Assembly (NCBI RefSeq): GCF_002080455.1
Contig: NZ_CP020555.1
Span: 7,244,501-7,308,500 of the forward strand
Length of the DNA stretch: 64,000 nt
Direction of reading: 5' to 3'
From: Streptomyces sp. Sge12
Lineage (GTDB): Bacteria; Actinomycetota; Actinomycetes; Streptomycetales; Streptomycetaceae
Position 1 is the stretch's first letter, and each line of letters opens with the position of its first letter. The notes under the pieces are model-generated. The model was not told where the DNA came from. It saw only the letters and a program-made list of their open reading frames with translations, and searched no databases. The translations under genes and the position numbers were made by a program. This document shows positions 57,481 through 64,000 of this stretch, piece after piece.

Positions 57481-58090
57481 GACGACTCCTCGGGGGACGG
57501 AGCGGGGAGGTGGCGTGCGGGGAAGAGGGGGGGGCGGCCCGCGGGCGGGCGCCGGACGGCGTCGTCGCCGGGAGGATGCGGTGGCGGACGTCGATTCGTA
57601 ACGTGATGTTGTTACACGTGTCACCAGGTGCGGTGGACACTGTGTAGCACCCATTTCCGGGCTCCGCCAGAGTCTGCGGCAGGTCGTTGTGCAGATCGTG
57701 ACCGACGGGGGAGTCGGCATGCCATGACGTGTAACCAACGCCTGGCGGCCGTCGCGCACCACGGATGTGTCGAGAAATCCTCTTGCCCTTGTGGCGGTCG
57801 TGACGCATGGGCAATACTCCGTGCCGCACCGCGACAATCCTGTCGCCGGCGGGCCCCGGCCCGCCCGTCCCGGACGCCGGGAGCCGTGTGCCTCCGGTCG
57901 CGTGCGCGCGGCTGCCGGCCGCACCGGCCCCGTAGCGCGCCGCGCTCCCCGCCACCCGGGCTCCTCCCCGATACCCGCTTCCGCTCCCTCCCGCTCCTTC
58001 CGCTCCCGGGCGCCGTCCTGCGCCCGACGCTTCCGTGCCTGCTCTCCGCGTGCCCCCACCGCCTGGGGAGACGACCGTGAAAGGCCCGCC
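57481..58090. other. Long intergenic region without a convincing gene
   Basis: About 610 bp between the divergent MFS and PAP2 genes. Open frames here (for example one starting at 57628 and overlapping 57719-58080) have poor composition and no recognisable family, and their translations contain long runs of Arg/Ser/Pro expected from GC-rich noncoding DNA. The region is less GC-rich than its neighbours near 57600-57740 and contains the GTTACACGTGTCAC palindrome and a second CGTGTAAC copy at about 57728, so it is probably regulatory. Confidence 0.6.
57611..57624. promoter_or_regulatory. Possible LacI-type operator
   Basis: GTTACACGTGTCAC is a near-perfect palindrome with a central CG (ACACGTGT core). 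It lies 131 bp before the MFS start at 57480. CGTGTAAC recurs at 57728-57735 and at 60557-60564, just upstream of the LacI gene. Confidence 0.5.
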
Positions 58091-58828
58091 ATGTTCCCCT
58101 CGCCCTCCTCCGTGCCGCCGCGGCCGCACCCGACGGTCCGCCCGCCCCGCCACCACCTTCCGGCGGCCCCGCCCCGCCATGCGCTCGGCCTCGGGATCGC
58201 CCTCCTCGCCCTCGCGCTGCTGGCCGGGCTGCTGCTCCGGCTGGACCGGCGGCCGTTCTTCCAGGGCCTCGACGACCGCTGGGCGGCCTCGGTGAACGAC
58301 TCGGCCGACGGAGCCGCCGGGGGTGACGGCCTCGGCGGCTTCACCACCGTCCTCGACCGGCTCGGCGGCCCGCTCGGCATGGTCGTGCCGCTGCTGGTGA
58401 TCGGTTGCCTCTGCGTCTACGGGCGCTGGCGCTCGGGACTGTTCGTCTTCACCGTCACCGTCGTCGCCAACCTCGTCGTGCTGCTGCCCCTGAAGCAGTT
58501 GGCCGACCGGCCGCGTCCGCCGCACCCGTGGGTCCTGGTCAGCGACGGCTCGTACCCGTCCGGGCAGGTGTTCAGTGCCGTGACACTGGTCGTCTCCGTT
58601 GCGGTGGTGGTGTTCCCGCCGCGTGCGCGACGCTGGTGGTGGGCGTTCGGGGCCGCGTACGTCCTCGCCATGATGGGCAGCCGGACCTGGCTGCACGCCC
58701 AGTGGCTCAGCGACACCTTCGCCGGCGTCCTCGTCGGCGCCGGCACCTGCCTCGTCCTGTGGCGGGCCTTCGCCCCGCTGCTGGAGACGGAGTCGGAGCG
58801 GATGGCCTCGAACAGCCTGTGGCTGTGA
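58091..58828 (+). CDS. PAP2-family protein with both catalytic histidines replaced
   Basis: A 245-residue membrane protein of the PAP2 (phosphatidic acid phosphatase type 2) fold with about six helices. Motif C1 reads KQLADRPRP, but C2, usually PSGH, is PSGQ (Gln159), and C3, usually SRx5HxxxD, is SRTWLHAQWLSD (Gln204). Both catalytic histidines are glutamine, so phosphatase activity is unlikely; Asp208 and the basic residues are kept. The other PAP2 gene in this window (62482) has both histidines, which rules out a reading error in motif placement. ATG 58091 is preceded by AAAGG. Possible role: binding phospholipids without hydrolysis. Confidence 0.85.
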   Translation: MFPSPSSVPPRPHPTVRPPRHHLPAAPPRHALGLGIALLALALLAGLLLRLDRRPFFQGLDDRWAASVNDSADGAAGGDGLGGFTTVLDRLGGPLGMVVPLLVIGCLCVYGRWRSGLFVFTVTVVANLVVLLPLKQLADRPRPPHPWVLVSDGSYPSGQVFSAVTLVVSVAVVVFPPRARRWWWAFGAAYVLAMMGSRTWLHAQWLSDTFAGVLVGAGTCLVLWRAFAPLLETESERMASNSLWL

Positions 58829-58940
58829 GGCCCGCGCCCCGGAGCCGGATTATTGAGCATCATTGACGTTCGACAAATTCACGCCATAGTCTCGACCGGC
58901 GGCGTGCACCCGGCACGCGGCAGCGAGGAAGGAACGGCTC

Positions 58941-60494
58941 ATGCCCCACCCCCCAGGCCGGGACCGGACGCTGGTGGACCTGCCCGCAGGTCGCCTGAGC
59001 GGCGCGAACGAGGGCGGGGTCACGGTCTTCCGTGCCGTCCCCTACGCCGCGGCGCCGGTCGGCGACCTGCGCTGGCGGCCCGCCCGGCCGCACCCCGGCT
59101 GGATCGGCACGCGGGACGCCACCTCCGACGGTCCGAGTGCGCCGCAGATGTACGTGGAAGGCGGTGACCCGGTGCTCGGCGGGCACGGGTCGCCCCCCTT
59201 CGACGAGGACTGCCTGACCCTGAACCTCTGGACGCCCGCCGTCGACGACGCCCGGCGGCCGGTACTGGTCTGGATCCACGGCGGCGGCTTCGTGTCCGGC
59301 TCCGGCTCGCTGCCCGGCTATTCCGGTGAGACCTTCGCGCGCGACGGCGACCTGGTCGTCGTGAGCATCAACTACCGCATCGGGCCCCTGGGTTACCTCT
59401 ACCCGGGCACCTACGACGCCGAAGAGGAGGAGGGCGGCGAGGCGGGCGGCAACTTCTGGCTCGGCGACCAACTCGCCGCCCTGCACTGGGTGAAGGAGAA
59501 CATCGCCTCCTTCGGGGGTGACCCGGACTGCATCACCGTCGCGGGGCAGTCCGGCGGCGCAGTGTCCACCGCCGCCCTCGCCGGCCACCCGCGGGCCGAG
59601 GGCCTGATCCGCCGGGTGATCCTGCAGAGCCCGCCCTTCGGGCTGGACCTCCCCGGCCCGGCCGCGTACCTCGAGCGCACCGCCGCCTACCTCGAGCTGG
59701 CCGGCGCCGCGAACATGGCCGAGCTGCGCGCACTGCCCTGGCCCGAGCTGATCGCAGCAGGCGGCGGACTGTTCGCGCAGACCATGCGCTGGGGATACTG
59801 GCCGACGCCCTTCCTGCCCGTGATCGACGGAGTCACCCTGGCCCGCCACCCCGCACAGGCCCTGCTGGGCGGGGCCGCGGCCGACATCGACGTCATGATC
59901 GGCTGGACGCGCGAGGAGGCCAACTTCGGCTTCGCCCTGGACGACGGGTACGCCGCGGCCACCCGCGAGCAGGTGACCGACCGGATCGCGCAGACGTTCG
60001 GGAGCGAAGCCGCCGAGGACGTGTACGCGGCGTACGAGCGGGCCCGGCCCGGCGTCCGTCCGGTCGACGTCCTCATGGACCTCATCACGGACGAGCTCTT
60101 CCGGGTGCCGGCGGTGCGACTGGCCGAGGCGCGCGCGGCGGCGGGCCGTCCCGTGTGGGCCTACCAGTTCGACCTCCCCACCCCCGCCCACGAGGGCCGG
60201 CTCGGCGCCGCACACTGCCTCGAACTTCCCTTCGTCTTCGACAACTTCGACCAGTGGTCGCACGCCCCCTTCCTGGCGGGCCTCGCGCCGGCCGTCCGCG
60301 ACGGCCTCGCGTACGCCATGCACCGGGCCTGGATCGCCTTCGTGCGCACCGGCGATCCGAACCACCCGGACCTGCCGCGCTGGCAGCCGTACGACACGGA
60401 GTCCCGCACCACGATGCGCTTCGACTCGGTCGTGACCGCCCTCGGCGATCTCGCGGGAGCCTCCCGGCTCCTGCACCGGCCCGTCACCCCCTGA
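58941..60494 (+). CDS. Carboxylesterase type B, intracellular
   Basis: A 517-residue esterase without signal peptide. Oxyanion HGGG (113-116), nucleophile AGQSGGA (Ser204), acidic region WTREEANF and histidine region AAHCLELPF complete the triad. The usual secreted homologue lies at 53452, so the organism has two. Some such enzymes act on carboxylic esters of antibiotics or plant polymers. ATG 58941 is in good context (GGAACGGCTC). It is followed by the LacI regulator gene at 60621, which may control it. Confidence 0.93.
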   Translation: MPHPPGRDRTLVDLPAGRLSGANEGGVTVFRAVPYAAAPVGDLRWRPARPHPGWIGTRDATSDGPSAPQMYVEGGDPVLGGHGSPPFDEDCLTLNLWTPAVDDARRPVLVWIHGGGFVSGSGSLPGYSGETFARDGDLVVVSINYRIGPLGYLYPGTYDAEEEEGGEAGGNFWLGDQLAALHWVKENIASFGGDPDCITVAGQSGGAVSTAALAGHPRAEGLIRRVILQSPPFGLDLPGPAAYLERTAAYLELAGAANMAELRALPWPELIAAGGGLFAQTMRWGYWPTPFLPVIDGVTLARHPAQALLGGAAADIDVMIGWTREEANFGFALDDGYAAATREQVTDRIAQTFGSEAAEDVYAAYERARPGVRPVDVLMDLITDELFRVPAVRLAEARAAAGRPVWAYQFDLPTPAHEGRLGAAHCLELPFVFDNFDQWSHAPFLAGLAPAVRDGLAYAMHRAWIAFVRTGDPNHPDLPRWQPYDTESRTTMRFDSVVTALGDLAGASRLLHRPVTP

Positions 60495-60620
60495 CGCCGC
60501 CTGGCACCCCCTCGCACCCCTGACGCTCCCGGCATCCCCGCTCCCTTGATTTGACTCGTGTAACCTCATAAGGAAGGAGTACCCGAGCAAAACAGTGCAG
60601 AAGGAGCGTCGAGGGACGTC

Positions 60621-61628
60621 ATGGCCAAAGACACACACGTCCCGGCATCGATCACCAGTGCCGACGTGGCCCGCCTCGCCGGAGTGTCGCGTGCCACCGT
60701 CTCCTTCGTCCTCAACGACACCCAGGGCCACCGGGTCAGCGCCGGCACCCGCGCCCGGGTGCTCGACGCGGCCAAACAGCTCGGCTACGTACCGCACGCC
60801 GCCGCCCGGTCCCTGCGCGCCGGCCGCAGCAACCTCGTCCTGATGCCCGCGTCGATCTCCGCGGTCGGACGGCTCGTCAGCGACTGGGTCGACGACCTGC
60901 ACAGCGAGCTCGACCGGTACGGCTACACGGCCGTACTGCACGCGGGCCGTTTCGCCGACCCCGTCGACGCCGCCCGGGCCTGGGCCGAACTGCGCCCCGC
61001 GGCCGTCGTCGCCCTGGACGGCGACCGCTTCACCCCGCAGGCGGCCGAGGTGCTGAGCCGCGCCGGAGTGCGCGGCCTGCTGGCCTTCGCCTCCCACCCG
61101 GTGGAGGGGGTGCACACCATCGGCTTCGACCACACCCGCATCGGCGCCACCGCGGCCGAACACCTCATCGCGCGCGGCCGGAGCCGGATCGGCGTGGTCA
61201 TGCCGCAGGAGCGCGGCCTCGGCACGCTCGCCGAGCCGCGCCTGGCGGGCGCCGAATCGGTCGCCGCCCGGCACATGGCCACGGTCACTCCGGTGGAACT
61301 GTCCTACACGCGGGAATCCGCGACCGCCCTCGCCCGGCGCTGGCGCAGCCTCGGCCTGGACGCCGCCTTCACCTACAACGACGAGTACGCCGCCCTGCTG
61401 CTGCACGCGCTCCGCGCCGAGGGCATCGCCGTCCCGGACGAGGTCGCCCTGGTCGGCTGCGACGACCTCGTCCTCGCCTCGCTCCAGCAGCCCGCGCTCA
61501 GCACGGTCCGGCTGGACATGCCGACGCCCGCGCAGATCGCGGACGCCGTGCACGAGCTGGTCGAGACCGGAACGGCGGCTCCGGTGCCGGCCGTGCGGCC
61601 GGTCCTGGTACCCCGCCGGACGTCCTGA
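60621..61628 (+). CDS. LacI-family transcriptional regulator
   Basis: A 335-residue repressor. The N-terminal HTH (ITSADVARLAGVSRATVSFVL, residues 11-31) is followed by the hinge (YVPHAAARSLRAGRSNLV) and a periplasmic-binding-protein-like effector domain. It recognises a small ligand, probably a sugar or a hydrolysis product. ATG 60621 has AGGG upstream. Its upstream region has CGTGTAAC and TTGACT, and it lies in the same region as the esterase/SurE/MFS genes with related repeats, so it probably controls them and itself. Confidence 0.93.
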   Translation: MAKDTHVPASITSADVARLAGVSRATVSFVLNDTQGHRVSAGTRARVLDAAKQLGYVPHAAARSLRAGRSNLVLMPASISAVGRLVSDWVDDLHSELDRYGYTAVLHAGRFADPVDAARAWAELRPAAVVALDGDRFTPQAAEVLSRAGVRGLLAFASHPVEGVHTIGFDHTRIGATAAEHLIARGRSRIGVVMPQERGLGTLAEPRLAGAESVAARHMATVTPVELSYTRESATALARRWRSLGLDAAFTYNDEYAALLLHALRAEGIAVPDEVALVGCDDLVLASLQQPALSTVRLDMPTPAQIADAVHELVETGTAAPVPAVRPVLVPRRTS

Positions 61629-61694
61629 CCCGGAGGCCCCGCTGCCCCGCCGACTTCACCCGCCTGCCCTGCCGACTTCCCGGACCGGCCTCGT

Positions 61695-62417
61695 TCACGC
61701 GCGGGGGTTGTTGGCCGCCGTGTACGCGTCGGCGAAGGTGAACACGCTGGCGCAGCGGGGGCATTCCACCCGGCCGAAGAGGTGGACGATCGTGTCGGCC
61801 AGCGCGTCCCGGCCGTCGCGGACGGCCACCTCGTACATCCACCGCCCGGTGCCGGAAAGCTGTTCGGGGGAGGCCGGCCGCAGGGTGCGCCGCTCCACGT
61901 CGTCCAACTGCTCGGTGCGGATCGTCGAGTAGTGCCCGCGGGTGCCGATGACCATCGTCACCTCGACGGGGCAGTGCGGGCAGCCGACGCCGAAGGCGGC
62001 ATCCGCGCAGTCCTGGAGGACGGCGGCCCAGTGGTACTCCTGCCGGGCCGCGAGCAGATCGCGGAAAGGATCGAGGTAGTGCTCCGGTCGCGCCCGCAGC
62101 TCCTCGTCCAGCAGCCTGCCGAGCTCGATGACGCAGGCCGTGCACTCCTCGAACAGCTCGTCACAGCCGTCGGTGGCCGCCCCGTACCGCACGATCCTCC
62201 CCGCGAGCCTGCGTGCCCGGCGGCTCGAGCCCGCGAGGCGCACCAAGCGGGGCAGTGCCGCAAGGCTCGCGGGGAACGCGAGCGGAGCCCCGACGGTCAG
62301 CCGGCGCTCCAGCTCCTCCCATGCCGCCGGGTCGTGGTCGCGCTCGACCCGGTCGAGGAGTTCGGGGACGTGGGCGCAGTCCCCGCGGCTGTCGTACATC
62401 AGTTCCCAGTCGGTCAC
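61695..62417 (-). CDS. Hypothetical helical protein with two CxxC pairs
   Basis: A 240-residue protein, start uncertain (GTG 62417; TTG 62429 is an alternative). The first part is helical (DCAHVPELLDRVERDHDPAA, WEELERRLTVG) and resembles HEAT-like units. The second part carries GCPHCPVEVTM and, near the end, VECPRCASVF, which could bind a metal. It has no membrane segment. It is convergent with the LacI gene. Not recognised; the layout resembles several small immunity-type proteins but without other evidence. Confidence 0.65.
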   Translation of the reverse strand: MTDWELMYDSRGDCAHVPELLDRVERDHDPAAWEELERRLTVGAPLAFPASLAALPRLVRLAGSSRRARRLAGRIVRYGAATDGCDELFEECTACVIELGRLLDEELRARPEHYLDPFRDLLAARQEYHWAAVLQDCADAAFGVGCPHCPVEVTMVIGTRGHYSTIRTEQLDDVERRTLRPASPEQLSGTGRWMYEVAVRDGRDALADTIVHLFGRVECPRCASVFTFADAYTAANNPRA

Positions 62418-62481
62418 CCGAGCATTCAATCGTGCCCGCGGGGGCGGAGGGTGCCCGCGGGTTCAGAGCGTGCCCGCGGGT

Positions 62482-63240
62482 TCAGACGGTGCCCGCGCCC
62501 GCGGCCGCCCCCCGACGGTCGAGGGCGCGGGCACGTTCGCGGGCGAGTGCCGGGTGGAAGAGCCACCACGCCAGCAACCCCACCCCCGCGCCCGCGGCGG
62601 CCCCGGCCACCGTGTCGCTGAGCCAGTGCGCGTGCAGCCAGGTACGGCTCCACATCATGGCCAGCGTGAAGGCCGTGCCCCCGATCCACCACGCCCGCCG
62701 CCGGGCGGCCGGGACCAGGATCACCCCGAGCAGGACGACCAGGAGCGCCGCCGTGGCCGCGTGGCCGGACGGGAAGGATCCGTGGTCGACGCGGACCAGC
62801 GGGTGGGCCGGGCGCGGGCGGTCCACCAGGTGCTTGAGGCCCTGGATGACGAGCATGTTGCCGCCCAGGTGGGCGGCGAGCAGGAAGCCGGCCGCGACCC
62901 AGCGCCTGCGGACGAGCAGTACGACCAGCAGGGACAGCGGGAGCAGGGCGCCGACCGGCCCGCCGAACAGGTCGAGGGCCGTGGCCGCGGCCCGGTAGAT
63001 CCCCTCGTGGGGACCGCCCATCCAGATCAGCCAGCGGTCGTCCAGCGCCTGGAAGGGGGGATCCGCGACGTCGGAGCGGACGACGAGAGCAGGCAGGACG
63101 GCCGCCGCCAGAAGCAGGAGGCCCGCTGTCAGGACGCCGCGGCTGCGCGGCGCGTCGGGCGCGGCGCTGCGGGCGCTCCCGCCGGCCCGGTGGGGTCTGT
63201 GCCGTCTGTCGTCGGGGGCGGTGGTCGGGGTGGCGGACAT
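62482..63240 (-). CDS. PAP2-family phosphatase
   Basis: A 252-residue integral membrane phosphatase. C1 KHLVDRPRP, C2 FPSGHAAT (His160) and C3 SRTWLHAHWLSD (His205, Asp209) are complete, so it should dephosphorylate lipid phosphates such as phosphatidic acid or undecaprenyl pyrophosphate. About six helices with a short soluble N-terminus. ATG 63238-63240. It serves as the intact counterpart for the degenerate copy at 58091. Confidence 0.92.
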   Translation of the reverse strand: MSATPTTAPDDRRHRPHRAGGSARSAAPDAPRSRGVLTAGLLLLAAAVLPALVVRSDVADPPFQALDDRWLIWMGGPHEGIYRAAATALDLFGGPVGALLPLSLLVVLLVRRRWVAAGFLLAAHLGGNMLVIQGLKHLVDRPRPAHPLVRVDHGSFPSGHAATAALLVVLLGVILVPAARRRAWWIGGTAFTLAMMWSRTWLHAHWLSDTVAGAAAGAGVGLLAWWLFHPALARERARALDRRGAAAGAGTV

Positions 63241-63355
63241 GGCTGCCTTTCGTGGCCGCGACGGGGGCGCGCGGCCGGGTGTGCTGTGAAGGGGGCGGGG
63301 GGCGCGGCCGGGGCCGCGCCCCCGTGGTGGAACGGGGGCGCGGGGACCGGCGCCG

Positions 63356-64000
63356 TCAGACCCGCGCGCCGAGGTGGCGGGCCAGGAAGGTCACGCCCCC
63401 CTCGACGATGGCGGGGATGTCGCGGGAGCCGAGGAAGATGTGGTCGGCGCCCTCCACGGGTTGCAGGGTGACCTCGCCCCCGGCGCTCGTCAGGGCCGCG
63501 GCGAGGGCCTCGCTCTGGCTGTACGGGACCAGGCCGTCGTGCGTGCCGTGGACCAGCAGGAACGGCGGCGGGGTCGAGCCCTGCGCGTACGTCACCGGGC
63601 TCGCCGCCCGCGCCAGGTCCGGCCGCTCGGCGACGGTGGAGCCGAGCAGGGCCTCGTAGGGGTCGGGGAAGTCCCCACCGGTGGGCATGGCCGGCATGGG
63701 GTGCTCGGCCAGGGTCACGAGATCGGAGACGCCGTACCAGTCGACGACCGCGCGGACCCCGCTCTCGCCCGCGGTGACGCCCTGCGCGCCCTCCAGCTCC
63801 GCGCCCTGCGGGCTGTCGGGGCCGACGAGCCCGGCGAGGGCGGCCAGGTGGCCTCCCGCGGACTCGCCCCATGCGCCGATCCGGTCCGGGTCGATCCCGA
63901 GGGTGTCGGCGAACGTGCGGACGTAGCGGATCGCGGCCTTCACATCGTGCAGCTGGGCCGGGAAGGGGGCCTCCAGGCTGTGCCGGTAGTCGATGGAGAC
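63356..64000 (-). CDS. Alpha/beta hydrolase (BD-FAE/carboxylesterase-like), 5' part outside window
   Basis: The C-terminal 214 codons of an alpha/beta hydrolase. IDYRHSLEAPFPAQLHDVKA and the nucleophile elbow GAWGESAGGHLA are present, followed by the acidic residue in HGTHDGLVPYS and the histidine in GADHIF. This pattern fits BD-FAE or Aes-like esterases. The frame is open to the window edge, so the start and oxyanion HGGG are outside. It is upstream of the PAP2 gene on the same strand, with about 115 bp between. Confidence 0.88.
   Translation of the reverse strand, partial: VSIDYRHSLEAPFPAQLHDVKAAIRYVRTFADTLGIDPDRIGAWGESAGGHLAALAGLVGPDSPQGAELEGAQGVTAGESGVRAVVDWYGVSDLVTLAEHPMPAMPTGGDFPDPYEALLGSTVAERPDLARAASPVTYAQGSTPPPFLLVHGTHDGLVPYSQSEALAAALTSAGGEVTLQPVEGADHIFLGSRDIPAIVEGGVTFLARHLGARV

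Noticed and set aside
53494..57606. 4-kb plus-strand frame opposite esterase, SurE and MFS
   Set aside because: Antisense shadow; the three minus-strand genes have complete motifs and ribosome-binding sites.

Overview
The window is one contiguous piece of a very GC-rich actinobacterial chromosome, most likely Streptomyces or a close relative. The codons are almost all G/C-ending, GTG starts and ATGA/GTGA/TGATG gene junctions are common, and the families are typical of the genus (ECF42 sigma factor with a DGPF protein, HGxxPAAW-type membrane protein, many one-gene regulators). I see no rRNA, tRNA, CRISPR array, insertion sequence or phage module. It reads as accessory or arm-type chromosome: small transcription units, several decayed genes and two compact clusters of special interest.

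Region by region. 1-7.8 kb: the 5' part of a PaaK-like adenylating ligase; a divergent DUF3224 gene and WYL regulator sharing a perfect 15-bp-arm palindrome; a MerR regulator with the classic 19-bp-spacer promoter; a proline-rich lipoprotein; an MFS exporter; a peptidoglycan-binding membrane protein. 7.8-10 kb: a 58-residue membrane peptide divergent from a helix-turn-helix/coiled-coil/helical-repeat protein whose third codon positions are visibly richer in A/T than those of its neighbours. 10-18 kb: an SDR enzyme, then an RNA-repair island. It holds a DraRnl-type RNA ligase, and a translationally coupled pair made of an RNA ligase-polynucleotide kinase fusion and a 965-residue protein joining MJ1316, EEP nuclease, 2H phosphodiesterase and eukaryote-like poly(A) polymerase modules. 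18-31.6 kb: assorted enzymes, a tandem SMI1/KNR4 protein, a second copy of the lipoprotein family, a coupled VanW/acyltransferase pair, a Nudix protein, an SDR-GNAT pair, a DNA-glycosylase-like gene running into a hydrolase remnant, and a DEAD-box helicase.

31.6-35.5 kb: small regulator/target pairs with visible operators (MarR; TetR with DUF1304), a cold-shock protein, a thioredoxin-fold protein without CxxC, and a decayed stretch. 35.5-41 kb: an overlapping three-gene operon (small CxxC protein, multi-pass membrane protein, 1247-residue TPR-CHAT protease), my best candidate for an undescribed proteolytic signalling or defence system. 41-45.4 kb: the DGPF/ECF42 pair, a stand-alone condensation-domain enzyme and a GntR/UTRA regulator. 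45.5-50.4 kb: a complete ABC importer (binding protein, two permeases, ATPase) fused by overlaps to a HAD phosphatase, with a HutC-like operator in front. 50.4-53.4 kb: a DUF2330 protein, a deleted amino-acid permease and a methyltransferase. 53.4-64 kb: an esterase/SurE/MFS group and a second esterase near a LacI regulator with candidate shared operators, and two PAP2 phosphatases, one of which has lost both catalytic histidines.

Functions come from motif and family recognition by eye; no database search was run. Starts were chosen from ribosome-binding sites, overlaps and expected N-termini, and stop codons are included in the coordinates.
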